Source: Gentiana macrophylla
Taxonomy: Eukaryota; Streptophyta; Magnoliopsida; Gentianales; Gentianaceae
Length of the DNA stretch: 64,000 nucleotides
Direction: 5' to 3'
NCBI GenBank assembly: GCA_026214975.1
Contig: CM047810.1
Coordinates: forward strand, 2,232,001 to 2,296,000
Position numbers and translations under genes: made by a program. Under the pieces are notes generated by a model, which was not told the DNA's origin, made no database searches, and saw nothing but the letters and a program-made list of their open reading frames with translations. Below, piece after piece: positions 22,861-35,309 of the stretch. How positions within the stretch are numbered: position 1 is the first letter of the stretch; the number at the start of each line of letters is the position of its first letter.

Positions 22861-23514
22861 ATGATATATATTTATTTTGATAACAAGTCTTAATGACTTA
22901 TATTTTATCATGATATTTTTAATATCGTGTGATATACCATATAACACATGGATGATTGAATATACTGGGATACCTTCAAAAAAAAAAAAAAAAAAAAAAA
23001 AAAAGAATATACTGGGATTAAAAAAAACAATCACCATTAACACGTTGATATAGACGTGAGTGTGACTCAACCATTTATTCTATTTGTTTTTTTATTCAAT
23101 CTTATATTGTTTTTTTATATTAGAAATTACCCTCCGTCTCGAAATACAAGTCCATATCATATCTTTATATAACAATCTGATTTTTTTCCTCCTAAGCAGC
23201 TATTGAAAACAGCTAAGAAAGAAGTGTTGAAAGGGTGCAAAATTATTTTTAGTCGTATTTTCCCCTCGGATTTCCGGGCAGAAAAGCATCGGCTATGGAA
23301 GTTGGCAAAAGAGATGGGGGCGATCTGTAGCACCGAACTTGATCCAACGGTAACACACGTAGTCTCATTGGATGCTGGAACTCAAAAGTCACGATGGGCT
23401 GTACAGGAGAAGAAATTCTTGGTGCATCCAACTTGGATAGACGCCGCCAGTTATTTGTGGAGAAAGATGCCAGAAGATGATTACCCTGTCCGTCAACAAC
23501 CTACACATTTGTAG
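19213..23514 (+). CDS. CPL4: RNA polymerase II CTD phosphatase-like 4 (FCP1-type, BRCT)
   Basis: Exons: 19213-19365, 20359-20482, 20750-20868, 20950-21597, 21718-21756, 23200-23514. All junctions are GT-AG and phases agree, giving 465 aa (Arabidopsis CPL4 is about 440). Domains: a Pro-rich N-terminus; a Cys/His segment (HPTTFNSLCLQCGQKV, about residues 98-113); an FCPH phosphatase domain from about residue 155, with the catalytic DxDxT motif as DLDHT (Asp163, Asp165, Thr167); and a C-terminal BRCT domain (about 370-455) with HPTWIDAASYLW near its end. The family removes phosphate from the heptad repeats of the largest Pol II subunit in the nucleus. Exon 1 is tied to exon 2 by phase and context only and is the least certain part. 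A degenerate second copy of exon 2 lies in intron 1. Intron 5 (1.44 kb) is loaded with repeats. Confidence 0.92.
19831..20040 (+). repeat. Degenerate duplicate of CPL4 exon 2 and its upstream intron
   Basis: Aligns by eye with 20269-20450, about 430 bp away. Both begin with a tract containing GAAATATTTGGTTT and ATTAAAACCGAATCAAA, then GTGCTGGCTGA(T/C)TCCTT and CTTCA(T/C)(G/A)AGCT(G/A)GTGAGGAGT. The distal copy keeps the open frame used as exon 2; this copy has substitutions and indels that break it. Confidence 0.8.
22432..22598. mobile_element. MITE with TA target duplication in CPL4 intron 5
   Basis: About 167 bp with inverted termini: left CACTATAACCTCGTTAAATG, right (complement) CAATATAACCTCGATAAATG, bounded by TA on both sides (22430-22431, 22599-22600). 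TA duplications and short length suggest a Tc1/mariner- or pogo-like MITE. Confidence 0.7.
22824..22859. repeat. (TTA)n microsatellite in CPL4 intron 5
   Basis: About 12 TTA units. The same intron also holds a poly-A run of about 26 bases at 22978-23004. Confidence 0.9.
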
Positions 23515-25977
23515 ACCTTCGGGTTCCGGGTTCCAACTGCAACGAAAAGGAACTACAAGAACTAATTCAAACGCTTACATAAATTCACTCATAAAGACGA
23601 TAAAATGATTACATAAACTACCCTACCAACCAAGGACTTATGTTGTTTATAGGCTTAAAAAAAAAAAAAAAAAAAAATATTTAAGTAAGAACCTACATTT
23701 AATTAAGCCTAAAAAAACTACCCACTAATTAAAACAATAATAAAGTTGCATTTAATTAAGATCTTATACATCAATTGATCAATGACCTATGGGCATGTAA
23801 CGACACAAATGTCATTTTTGGCGCTGTCAATGATGTTTTGATTAAATGTGCACCTGACTAGAGTTGTTAACGAGCAGAGTATATGTTGTTTTGAACTTTA
23901 CGGTACTGTTCATGATCGGTTGTTAAATAAACAAATAAAAAATTATGTTCAGGCTCGGCTTGATTTTGGGTCGTTAAGGTATATAAGTAGGTTTACAAAC
24001 AAAATTGAACGTCGCGTGACCCAAACCCATGTTCGTTTGTTTAGAAATTAGTAAGCCAACAATTCAGTTTGAGCTTCGTAAACAATCATAAAGACTAACG
24101 AGTCAAACAAAACTCATGGCGAACAGTATGTTCGTTTAATGTGCGGTGGAAGTTATTTCATTTCTCCATAGCTATGCTTTAATTTTGTTGCAGTTTAAGG
24201 AAATGTCATGATTTTTTTTTTTTCCTTACACCCATGGAGCTCTTGTTGGGAACATGCAAATCATTTACATTGCAGTCAAACTTTATCAACATCACTAACC
24301 AGTACTCAATTTTGGACATTTTAACTGAAATGCTAAGAGCCTCAAAAAAAATAAATTTTTTTTTTTTTTGTTTTTTTTTTGTGTGTGTGTGTGTGTTAAT
24401 TAGTACATTTGCATTGTACGGAAACTCTTATTTACACTAATAAATACAAATGTATTCTCGTAGAAGTGATTTACATCGTAAAAACAGACGTTTTACGGTG
24501 CAAGTAAAGGTATCTGCACAGTAAGTGTAAGTGTATCGGTACGGTGCAGATGTACTTCTGAAAAATACCCCGAGTTGTCTTCCACATCTCTAAAGAAAAA
24601 AATTTATAATACAACGTTTTTTTAAGAGATAATACAACATTTATAACGTGATTATCTGCAGTAGATGACTTTATATATAACCACACATTTCTACTCTCTT
24701 TTTTAAATTACACGTTTTACAACCGTCAGATTATAAAATTTCTCGCTCCGAATGCTTCAAATTAGTGACCATAAATTTGCAATGCAGTTTAAGGAGATGT
24801 CATGATGTTTTTTGACACCCTATCACTTGTTGGGAACATGCAAACTAGCTTGTTTTAGTAAGAGGCATTAATTATTTGGCATGACCCCTCCCCAGTCCCC
24901 TCCCCTCCCCTCTCCTCCCAAAAACCCTGTAGTAGAAATTCTTGGTACTCAAATATGAATGATAGAGACTGCTTTTCTGGATGTATTTACTGGGGAATTA
25001 AAGAAAAGTGTGGCTAACTAGCTAGTACATACTACCTCCTGTCTAAAATATAAGTCATCCTACACTTTTCTACTTTCCATAATATAAGTTTCATTCTATA
25101 TTACCAACGTCTGACATTTATTCTTTTTTCTATCTTACCCTTAATTTATTATGAATTCAACAACTTTTCATTACTTAACAACTATTGCATTAATGATAGT
25201 CAGGGGTATTTTAGATATTAACCTTCAAATTAATGACATTCAACCAATTCCTTAATCATGTGAAAACTCCTGGTGATGACTTATATTTTGGACCGGAGGT
25301 AGTATTTTTATTAAATTGTATGCACTTGTATGTACTTTAATTTCAGAGAATAATTGTGTTATTCTTTGTGCCTTTTGAAATGTATATACTATGTACTAAT
25401 TAATGCACACTACTCCATGTGTTTATATAGCAAATTAAATTCAATAATATACATTAGAACTGGAAATTCATGTTTAAAGCCAAATTAAATCTGGATTCAT
25501 AACTATATTATGGATCACCATCAAAAGAAAATTTCTATAAATAAAAAACAAAAATTAATAAGTAAGAAGCAAGCAATTATGAAATGAGAAGCTTTATTTA
25601 AAACTGCTCACATTAATTAGATTCAAATCAACCAAATAACTAACAATACATATTTTCATCTAAAAGACTTTAATTAAGCCATGCATGTCACTATGATAAT
25701 ACTTAATTTTTGAGAGCTTAGCCTAACTAGCTTGTCTAATTAATTAAGCGAATCTGCGACAGTCAACGTCGCCATCCCACCATGCATACATTTTTCATTT
25801 GTAATTAAGGAAATTAAAATATTGATCACAATCATACAATGATGCTGGATGCAGACATTAAGTAAACACTTAATAGGATTAAGCTAAAGTCATGAGTGCA
25901 TTTTCCTTTGCTAGAAAATAGCTAGACACAAATCTCTTGAGACTAGCTATAGCCTATAGGATTGCATAATTAATTAA
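23515..25977. other. Intergenic, AT-rich, with repeats
   Basis: No gene seen. Contains a poly-A run at 23657-23677, a (GT)n run at 24380-24395, a 65-75 bp direct repeat (24186-24262 and 24780-24850) and a Stowaway-like MITE. The last 1 kb is the 3' flank of the minus-strand zinc-finger gene. Confidence 0.5.
25032..25302. mobile_element. Stowaway-like MITE
   Basis: 271 bp with terminal inverted repeats: left CTACCTCCTGTCTAAAATAT, right complement CTACCTCCGGTCCAAAATAT, each continuing AAGTCATC. Flanked by TA (25030-25031, 25303-25304). The CTACCTCC start and TA duplication are typical of Stowaway elements of the Tc1/mariner group. Confidence 0.88.
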
Positions 25978-26385
25978 TTAAGCATACCCAAGTCTAAGTT
26001 CCAAGTCCAAATCTTGATGTTCTTGTTGATCTTGACCCCCAGCACTCCAATTTCAAGCTCCAACCGAACAATTTCCGCCTTGTGATTCACATTGGTACCC
26101 ATCTTTTCAAGCTCGAAAACTCTTTTTGTACCTCTATTATTATTGATCTTTCCAAAGACTTGACCTTTATCAAGTGTATGGCTCATCTGAGAGGAGAGAG
26201 GAGAGGGAGAGGAGAGGAGAGAGGAGAGGAGAGACACCACCCTCTTTTCTTGAAGTAGTGAAATCATGTGGAGGTGGGCACTTTGTTGAAGGAGATGAAA
26301 GCCTTGAACTTGATGATAAATATGAAGAAAGATTAATAGGGCTTTTCTTGAAACTGAGATGATGATTAGGGTTTTCTTGATGATC

Positions 26386-26419
<34 letters not shown>

Positions 26420-26670
26420 TTAAGACTTAGAAAATTAGACAAGTGCTGATGATGAGGAGGAGGAGGAGGTGAATACTGTCTAATTAGTCTTGCTCTATCT
26501 CTTCTGTGGACATTCATATGACCTCCAAGTGCTTGTGCACATCTAAACTCTCTTTTACAAAAGCTACAAGTGTATGATCTTGGTGGCCATGTATAGGGTA
26601 GTACCCCCCCTGCATTAGCCTCACAATCCCACAAGCCCTTCATTTTGTAAATTTTTTTCGATACATTCAT
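25978..26670 (-). CDS. SUPERMAN/ZFP10-like C2H2 zinc-finger protein, frame interrupted twice
   Basis: Minus strand, single exon. The N-terminal block has [15 protein letters not shown] followed by [17 protein letters not shown] (Cys35, Cys38, His51, His55), the plant C2H2 finger. This frame runs to a stop at 26170. A (TCTCC)n tract at about 26195-26250 appears to shift reading by one frame, giving a block with [15 protein letters not shown] typical of the family. At the GGGGG run (26036-26040 on the plus strand) the original frame returns and yields [11 protein letters not shown] and a stop at 25978-25980, the EAR repression motif. First and last blocks are in the same frame, so the two shifts cancel. 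Either this is a recent pseudogene, a variant allele with altered linker, or two assembly errors in simple-sequence tracts. If functional, a nuclear DNA-binding repressor; family length about 200-300 aa. Confidence 0.8.
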
Positions 26671-28592
26671 GTATGACGACTATGTACTCATGATAATATT
26701 TAATATAGGAGAGAGCTAGCCTGAAGTGTGTGTGTGAGATGTGGGGGTGTAATGGATGTTGCAGAAGTTACAGAAGGTGGTGATAAATAATCCTATTGGA
26801 AATTGGAGAGCATTTAGAGCAAAAGTTCACTATATATGTTTGGTCTCTGAAATGCAAATGAAGTTGTATCATGTTATGCTTTTTTTGCTATTTCTGGGCA
26901 ACAAATCTAATGATTGTTCTCTACTTTTCTCTGAAATGTTTGTCAATATTTATGTCATATCTCCAACATGTATACTTTATTTTTTTCTCCTCCAAAATAA
27001 AGTATTACATTTTATTCAAAAAAAAAAAAAAAAAAACTCTTTGTATCCTTCAATTTTCTTGCAAGTATATATTAAGCATCAGCAACATTAGCAAAAAGTT
27101 CACAGCGTGCATCAAAAAGGTTTCTATATATGTGGGGATTATTTTTATTGTGCCACTTTTGTGTATGTACATCATGTATCCTAAGTTGGTTGAACATGCC
27201 ATTGTTAGGACCTTAATTAGCTACCAGATGATTCTGGACTATGTCTCTTAGTGTATGTATATATATAACGTCCCAGAACTTAACGTAGGATATTAGGGTT
27301 TTGGTTATAATTGATTCAGAACTTAACGTAGGATATTAGGGACACCGTCTTATATAATTGATGGATTCAGTAATGTTAACGTAGGATATTGGGAGAGGAG
27401 CTAGGGGGTGGATAATTACGATGTAGGACTTCCTTGTTAATCTTACCATCGATTACGGTCACGCGTGTCAAACAAACTAAACAGCTTTTTTTTTTTTTTT
27501 ACACGCATACGCATGTATGTCAAGCGGTCCGACAAATTGATCTAGCTAATCGTCGTAAGCGTGGGGGTGGGGGAGGGGGGTGTGTGTTATTAATTAAGTG
27601 GGGTTTGTACGTAGTTGTGATGTTATAGCTGAGAGATTTATGGTTTCATTCTTTTGGCAAAACTTGTAAAGGTATACAAAGAATGATAACAAATAAGTAA
27701 CTAGGCCTAAACAAGAAATGGGGCAACTAAAGTTGTAGTGCTACTACATGTGCAGAAATATGAGGGCAGTACAATGATGAAACCACATTTTCCGGTCAAA
27801 TACTTTGCAAATACATTTATTTCATTATTAGCACCTCAAACTGCTACACTTTAGCTACCACAGTGAGTGAAATAACTTTATGTGAATATATCCTAAACCA
27901 TTATATAAGCACTTGTTGCCGTAGTACGTACCCTTTTTTTTCCCAAACTCTTTTTAAGGTTGAAAACTTATATTTCATAGACTAAGTTCCGTTCCGTTCC
28001 TTTCCTTTCCTTTCCTTTCCTTTCCGTGAAAAAATAATCGTGACGGGTTATGTAAGTAAGAAATTCATGATGTTATGTCGTAATCTTAGTTTTTATATAT
28101 AGCTGAACATGATGCCCTTTATATTAATGGTGTATCAGACTTTATATATTTCGTGTTTAAATGTTTATACATTTGGCCATGAATACTACCATAAGTGTAT
28201 GAATGCTATATACATATCTTAAAGCGCTTTTTATTTGTCTGCACCACGACTTCTGCAGCAGAAAGCTACACTACACGTGTTGTATGTATAGAATTGACCG
28301 ACCCCGTGAATGTCAAATCTACAGCCAACATTCGACAAATAGGCTTGACAGTGCAGGAAGTCACACGTTGGCTATAGAACGGCGTCTGAAACGGTAGGTG
28401 GGGAACCCATGTTGCAAATAATAACCCCTATCCTGGACCTTAATATCATCGAAACCGAAAACACTTGGGAACATAAACATAAATTCAATTTTTTTCTTTT
28501 AAAAAAAAAACCTTTTGATTTTGTTTGAACTTTGAAGGTGTATGATATCATTTCATAGTACTAATACAAAATATATTCATGAACCAGCCAGT
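26671..28592. other. Intergenic between zinc-finger gene and MED17
   Basis: Non-coding, AT-rich. Contains (GT)n near 26727, a poly-A run at 27019-27036, three spaced copies of AACTTAACGTAGGATATT-like sequence at about 27278, 27318 and 27377, a G-rich run near 27560-27585, and a (TTTCC)n microsatellite at about 27990-28025. Confidence 0.5.
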
Positions 28593-31500
28593 TCAGTTGA
28601 CCCCACCACCACCACCACCACCACCACTACTGCACAACCCTACCAAATCCAAAAGTGTTGAATGCAGCACTTGCAGAGATGGATAACCCAGAAATCTCCG
28701 GGTATCCGATTCACCACCGACAACATCCATCATTTGAATAGCTTTAGATTCATGGGTGAATCCTCCATCCTCCATCACTAACCACCAAGAGATGCACCCT
28801 TCAACATCTTCCGGGTCTACGTGTGCCACAAGGCTCAGTATTTCTCCCTGTGGTGCCAGCTCAAACGATAACGATAAAAAGTCTCTACTTGACTTCATAC
28901 CAACTGCCTGTGCTTCCTCATGTAGCCACCTTATTATTTGGCTCGCAATCTGCACTCATAATACATCAAAACTTATAGATCGACCGTGTATACATATATA
29001 TATATATCGACATTTAATACTCAAAGTTTTCAAATTTGATTTTCAAAATGGTGTACTCGGGGGTTAAGGCGGGGCACAAACCTGCTGCAGAAGCATTACA
29101 GGAAGATCTGCCAAGTCACAACTGTATCGGTTCAAACGACAAATAGTCTCAGATTTCCCTTTGAAAAGACAAACAACATCAGGAGCTCCTTCCCCTTCCA
29201 CGGTAATGCAATCATCGTTCACCGAAACCTTAGTCCGGAACTCAGATTTCACATTCGTAACATGTTGGTGTGATTCAGGTGACGTTGTCTGGCTTTGGAA
29301 ACCTGCAAGTGAAATTGACTGGGGGACCCTTATGGACAGTGTCCAAGAAGACGTCCGAGAATGCCAACTAGGATGTGAAGTTAATTGCACGTATTGAATC
29401 CTGCATACCTTTTAATATAAAAACATAAAAAGACGCGCTCAAGCGGGCATTAAGGTGAGATTATTGCAGCGAGCCAATATGACATGAATCACATACCAGA
29501 CTTTCGAAAAAGGCAACAACTTTGTTCGAGAAGATTCTGTGAGCTAGAGATGAGCAGAAATGATCCAGGAGGTTTACACTCTCCTTGACTACCGGCTGCT
29601 GATTAGATACCTGCCTACTACGCCCAGATGATGAGGATCGTTTTTTTGCCTTCACAAACACATGTTCATGAAAGAGTTGCTGCAAATAAATTTCATAACT
29701 AGTTTGGTTTGGAAACCCAAGCTTCCTGAGTTTACTTGTCCGTTCTCCAATCCCTGTATTGGCAGTACCATCATCATCAGGAACATCTTGAGAGGAAGGC
29801 ACAAGTGAAACAGACACAGACACTCCATGACCAATGTTTAAATGCAGAAAATTTTCTTGCATTCCAGTCACATCTACTCCCGTAGATGGGTTAAATGCTT
29901 CACGATTCACCAAATCAAACACCTAGAAGAACCATATCAATACACAGATTGTCAATGTCATCGGAATTTAAAATCTGATTGCATACGACGTACATGTGAC
30001 AGATATTTAAATGTACCTGCTCATCAGCAATTGCTCGGTGAACTTCACGCATCAGAGCATGTGTTTCTCTGACAGAATCATCATCACTCAGATGATGTCT
30101 CTTCTTAGAGTTGTTGTCTACAGATGAATCTTGAACAAGTCCACGTTTACTACTGAATCTTTTTGAATTGTGAACTCCAAGAAACCCAAACTGAAGAGAA
30201 CGGCATGAATTTGGAGGCAAATTTACAGTTAGCATCCCAGCAGAGTCACGATCTACGCGTACAGTTGATGAGACTGAAGATAAACGAAATGCAGCTGCTG
30301 GATCATTTAAAGAATTGTCAACCAAATCAATGTAGAAACCCTCGTTTGCAGAAGCTGCAGCCATTGTCCGCAGCCTTTTAACTTTCCAATTTTGCTGCAA
30401 TCTATACGACCCGTTAAAACCTACTGTATTATAAAGAAACAAGAGCAAAATGCCGAGGGTTGCAAACTTGCCTAATAAGAGCACCATAGAATCTTGCTTC
30501 CCGTGCTATCCGCTTTTCAATTCCATTAGCAGATTGCTTCAAGTATTTTCCCAGATGCTGCAACATTACAAAAATATAATTAAAGTGCATCAGTCAATCT
30601 AGAAGTAAAGGCGTTTCTCAATTTATTACGAGCAAAAAGATACACTGGTTCAAAAAATCATGAGTATATCTTTAATAAGTTAGTGGTGCCAAAAGTTCGT
30701 TTGTTGTACCGCGTAATAATATTAAGAAATTTTAAGGTGCCAATAGAAGCACCCTGTTTTTTATGTTATGTGAGTTTATGAGATATGCAGAATACAGTTG
30801 TGAGTTTATACTACAAACTTCATGTGGCCATATTGTTGTCCCGGTGGGGATTAGGTTTTTAAGAACTTATCAAGATTCTTGAGCTATAATATTGTGGTGC
30901 CCATCATACTTTTGATTCTTAGCTTTCTAGCTAACGGGTCACGGTTCGTACTAAGGATTTTTAGCCTAATGGTCAAGGTTTATCTCATCATAGATTGTCA
31001 TCCAAAGTTGAGATTCCACATAATTGAATGAAATGAATGATTAAACAAATGGTCCTAAGCTCTTTATAGCATAAAGGAGATCCTGTCCATATCACTTTAC
31101 ATACAAATAAAAAGAAATACATCCGAATAATTGTATGGAAATGGTCAAAAAGATACCCGGAAGCATTGCAACTTAGTTGCAGTAGATACAGCAAGGTCTG
31201 ACAAATGCTCATTAGGCAGCTGCTTTGGTCTTGTCATACTAGCAACTGTAACTACATCGTTTGCCTCCACCTACACAGCATAGAAAAAAGAGATTTGGGA
31301 GAAACTATAAAATAATTTTTCAACCTTATCCCAGATAATTATTTTAATATAAGACAAACATTAGATAAGTATGCAGAATAAGCCAAGGTAATTGAAAAAC
31401 TATCAGCTAATTCTCAAATGAAATCAATCTTTACTCATCACTATCCTTTTAGCAAGAAGACAAAATTCAATAGCTAAAAAATGATGTTGGACATATTCCC

Positions 31501-32238
31501 AAAATATATTCATAAGCAACACATAAATGTAACAAAGCTAATGTTGCACAAAATTTTCTTTCCCACTCCGAAAGCAGCTCGCATATGAATGTGGGCAACA
31601 TAATTCAGAGCACAAAATAAACGAAAACACCAAAGGTCGCATTATAATGCCAAAATCAGCTCTTTTACATTAAAATTAAGAGCATGACTTTTTGTTAGTG
31701 TAGATAATTCTTCAACAATCCAGGAACAAAGAGCAGTAATATGTGAGCACACACTGGAATCACATTGGTTACTCAATTAAGAAATATCAATTTAGTAACA
31801 GTGGCAGGAAAGCATTACAGTGTTGATGAGATCAATAATGACGGACAACTCCTGATGAGCCAATTGCAAATTCTCCACCAAACTCTGCCACTGATTACTG
31901 CCGGTTGACTGGCTTTCCTTGGACGAGTTGCTGCCCTTTTTCTGCTTCTTACTGTCTGGCTCTTCCCTCTCCACTGCCCATGCGAAGTCAATTCTCCTTA
32001 ACAAATCCACATTCTTGTCATCATAACCTACATCTCTGCAACAAATATATACACAAACATGATGGACTTACATATACACAAATACAAATTCAGCACATAA
32101 ATACGTAGGTGACGAAGTTCAACGAGTAACTAAAAGAAAGGACACGTACGGATGGAATCGTTCCACGCCATTTTCTTCGAGGATTTCCACTTGATTGATA
32201 GGAAGCCTGTCCAAGGATACTTCTAGGTTCCTGTCCAT
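28593..32238 (-). CDS. MED17: Mediator of RNA polymerase II transcription subunit 17
   Basis: Eight exons on the minus strand: 32238-32150, 32035-31819, 31270-31157, 30557-30472, 30401-30017, 29922-29497, 29408-29082, 28949-28593. Phases agree throughout and give 666 aa (Arabidopsis MED17 is about 653). Recognised by its N-terminus (MDRNLEVSLDRLPI), LRRIDFAWAVE, NLQLAHQELSVIIDLI, LQQNWKVKRLR, GFPNQTSYEIYLQQLFHEH, LDHFCSSLAHRIFSN, SHPSWHSRTSSWTLS and HVDPEDVEGCISWWLVME. MED17 is a scaffold of the Mediator head module that bridges transcription factors and Pol II and is needed for general and small-RNA gene expression in plants. The intron 30471-30402 (70 nt) uses a GC donor (AG|GCAAGT) with an AG acceptor. 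The C-terminus carries eight glycines from a trinucleotide repeat. The frame is intact. Confidence 0.95.
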
Positions 32239-34529
32239 TTTTCTAGGCACTTCTATTCTGTCTGTGGAGAGAGTCGGGTACACAACTGTGAATCAAAGCC
32301 CTAGACCTTCGGGAGAGAGGGAGATTTGAAACCGAGACTGGAAGATACCAAAATAAAAAATAAAAAATAAAAAGGCCTGGGCTTTGTCGCACACTAGGAA
32401 GACCCAGAGAAACTTGTCAAAATACTCTGGACTTTGGTGACCTCTTCTGAAGTTAAATTATCTTCCTATTTTATCATCAATGTTTAATGCTTAGTTATTA
32501 AACAGCTGTGGAGGGAGACTCACGACCTCATGTTGCAAAGAGAAGCATCATACCAGCTAAGCTAGACGCGGTTTTTAAAGTTTAATGCTTAGTTAAGTGT
32601 ACCATTATATGGGGTAGATTTTAGATGATTTCATTAAGCGGTCTGCTGAGACAAAATGGGCAGCACCATAGTTGTTAAAGCAAAAAGCGCCGGTGAAGCT
32701 TAGGCTACTGCTTTGGCGCTTTAGCCCTTAAAAGCAATGCTTAATTATATAAAGAGCCACAATTTTATTTTACTTTTTATATTTCATTAAAAACATGCTA
32801 AAAGATGACAAATTATAGGAAAACAATATGCTACTTTAATAGAGCACTTAAATCAAAGCAATAAAACATCAAAACAACTTAAACACCACAACCACAAAAA
32901 ACAACGATGCCATCATGGCATCAATAAGTTTGTACACCACAAATAATCAAAAAGATGTTTAGACAAAAACAACATAAGTTTCTATAGTACTTGAGAAATG
33001 CTACAAAGGACATTGAAGTAATGATATGTTATGTTCCTCCTAAAAAGCGCTGCTTACGCGGCCAAAAAGGTGAGGCAGCGCTTTAAGCTTTAGCACCAAA
33101 AAGCGGTGAGGCAGTATAACGGCTTAACCTGATATGTCAATGATGTAACAGTAAAATCCCCTTATAAATCCCACACCACGAAAGATCCCATTGACACGTC
33201 ACGTTGTCACACTCAATGTAGTGATGACAATAGCATTAATGTTTTTCTGATACTTTTTCAGATTCAGATAGTCGACGGTTAAACACTGTCTTGCTTTAGC
33301 TTACTATAAAATGAAGGATTTATAATGTATTGATTTAATTACTTCATATACAACCCGAGTAAAAACAATGATTTTGATTTGAAGTAGACAAACAAGCACT
33401 TAAATAATTCTGTAAATCAATTGAGCAATGAACAGGCTCCAATAAAACAAATTCAGCAAAACTATTGGAAAAAGTATAACACTAAAATTGATAAATCTCA
33501 CCTCTATGCAAGAATAATCATTTGAAGTTGCGAAGTAAAACACCAAAGAATAAACCTGACAAAAACAAACCACAATCGATTCAAAAATAGGTACATTAGC
33601 ACAGATACTAAAAAATTATTCAACTAGAAGAATGAATACTTTCAAACAAACAAGACATAATAAAGACATTGCAAAGTTCAGCAACCACCTAAAAAAAATT
33701 CAAGAGAAAAGCAGTACCTTTCAATGGCATAGAAATTTAGCTTCCATGGACAGATTCCAGGGCATACAAAATCGATTGGAACTTTGAAGGAGAGGCAAGA
33801 AGTAGCGATGCCGGAGCGGGAGTCCGATGATTGAGGCCGCCGTTTCAAATGGTCGGGTGATGAAACATGTGAAAAGATTTATATATGTAGTATTTATAAA
33901 ACGACGTCGCATTCAGTAGAATTCGGGTCGGTGTCGGGTTGGGTTGGGTTGGGCTGAAGTACAAAAACCGAAATCGAACCATTGTAGTTTCGCTTCACAT
34001 TTCTGCACCTTGCCTCATTATCAAATAACAAAAAAAAAAAGAAGTTTTTGATTTGTTTACCAGCTCACTTGTGTTTGTGAAATGGCTGGGATAGCTATTA
34101 GCTAGTGACGACTGTGGGATTGGAAGGCCTTTTCAAGGGTATTTCGAGCGGTATACATGGGGGCTGGTCAGGCGATGCATTGGTCGAATGGAGGTCTTCG
34201 GAACGAGAGATTTTATGCTGCAACGGTTGTAGGAAGGTTGTATCTAGTGATATACATTAGAGTCATTCATTTTTAGTAAAAACAGAGGTTTTAATATATA
34301 CCACTTGATACAATATTTCTGCAATTATTGTATTATAAAATTTTCCCTTCCAAACAACTGAAAATAGGAACTCCGCCATCAACGTCTCCTCCCTACTGGG
34401 ACAGGGACAGTGATGATGAAGACGACACCGGTAGCAACGATAACTTTTACCCCTTTTTCTTTCCTTTACTGCCATTTTTTTTTTCTGGATAAGTTTGTTT
34501 CATGGTATTGTACTCTAACTAGTGTTAGT
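32239..34529. other. Intergenic upstream of MED17
   Basis: The first 100-200 bp are the MED17 5' flank. At about 32670-33120 lies a repeat rich in AAGCGC/GCGCTT motifs, in both orientations (AAAAAGCGCCGGTGAAGCTTAGGC near 32685, GCAGCGCTTTAAGC near 33075), likely a non-autonomous DNA transposon whose ends I could not fix. A short GGTTGGGTT-type repeat sits near 33935. Nothing coding is supported. Confidence 0.4.
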
Positions 34530-35306
34530 TGTAAAGTCCCACATCGGTAAAGTAAAGTCATGCTTACCCCCATATAAGTGTGAGACATAAAGGTCTTGTC
34601 AACTCGGGTTTGCCCGTTTAGACCAAGCGAGGACGGTTGTCTAAGCAGTTGACCGGATCATTTATGACTCAATTAGTGCTAACAGACCCGGGGTCTGAGG
34701 GCGTTTCAGAATGGTATTCCCGTGAGAGGCGATGGGGCCATCTCTAGAATTCTATGGTAGGGACGAACTGAGACAAATCCTGGTCGTCCTGGCGAGGACG
34801 CGATCCTTATAAGGGAGAAGCGCTACCAGGCCGGGTCCAGGAGGTTAGCCTTTTACTGACAGCGAAGACGGCGGTCTAAGCGATTGACCGGATCATTTAA
34901 CTTCAATTAGCGCTACTGGGCCGAGTGCAGGAGCGTTACAATAGTCTGGATGACTATATCTAGATTATCTTATGTTCATGTATGGAGGTTCAAATAGTGT
35001 TTGTTGATTAAAAAAAATTGTCATATATGTTACTGTAAGGGGGGAGAATGTAAAGTCTCACATCGGTAAAGTAAAGAGGTTTTGTCAACTCGGGTTAGCC
35101 CTTTTAGACCAAGCGAAGACGGCGGTCTAAGCAGTTGACCGGATCATTTAACTCAATTAGGTCTACCAGGCCCGGGGTCTGGGAGCGTTACAATAGTCTG
35201 GATGACTATATCATCCGGATGACTATATCTAGATTATCTTATGTTCATGTATGGAGGTTCAAATAGTGTTTGTTGATTAAAAAAAATTGTCATATATGTT
35301 ACTGTG
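34530..35306. repeat. Three partial copies of a local repeat (TGTAAAGTCCCACATCGG family)
   Basis: Copy A (about 34530-34710) and copy C (35046-35306) both open TGTAAAGT(C/T)(C/T)CACATCGG and share GACCAAGCGA(G/A)GACGG and GTTGACCGGATCATTTA. Copy B (34861-35039) has the same middle and shares with C a near-identical end (GGATGACTATATCTAGATTA to TTGTCATATATGTTACTGT). A CCCACATCGG opening is common in plant LTR or TRIM-like repeats, but no clear LTR pair with duplications was found. Confidence 0.7.
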
Positions 35307-35309
35307 TCC

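Noticed and set aside
29915..30487. Minus-strand ORF that starts inside MED17 intron 4
   Set aside because: Its first 29 residues come from the 70-nt GC-AG intron; the rest is MED17 exon 5.
33721..33912. Small minus-strand ORF upstream of MED17
   Set aside because: No recognisable domain, not linked by splice phase to anything; probably chance.
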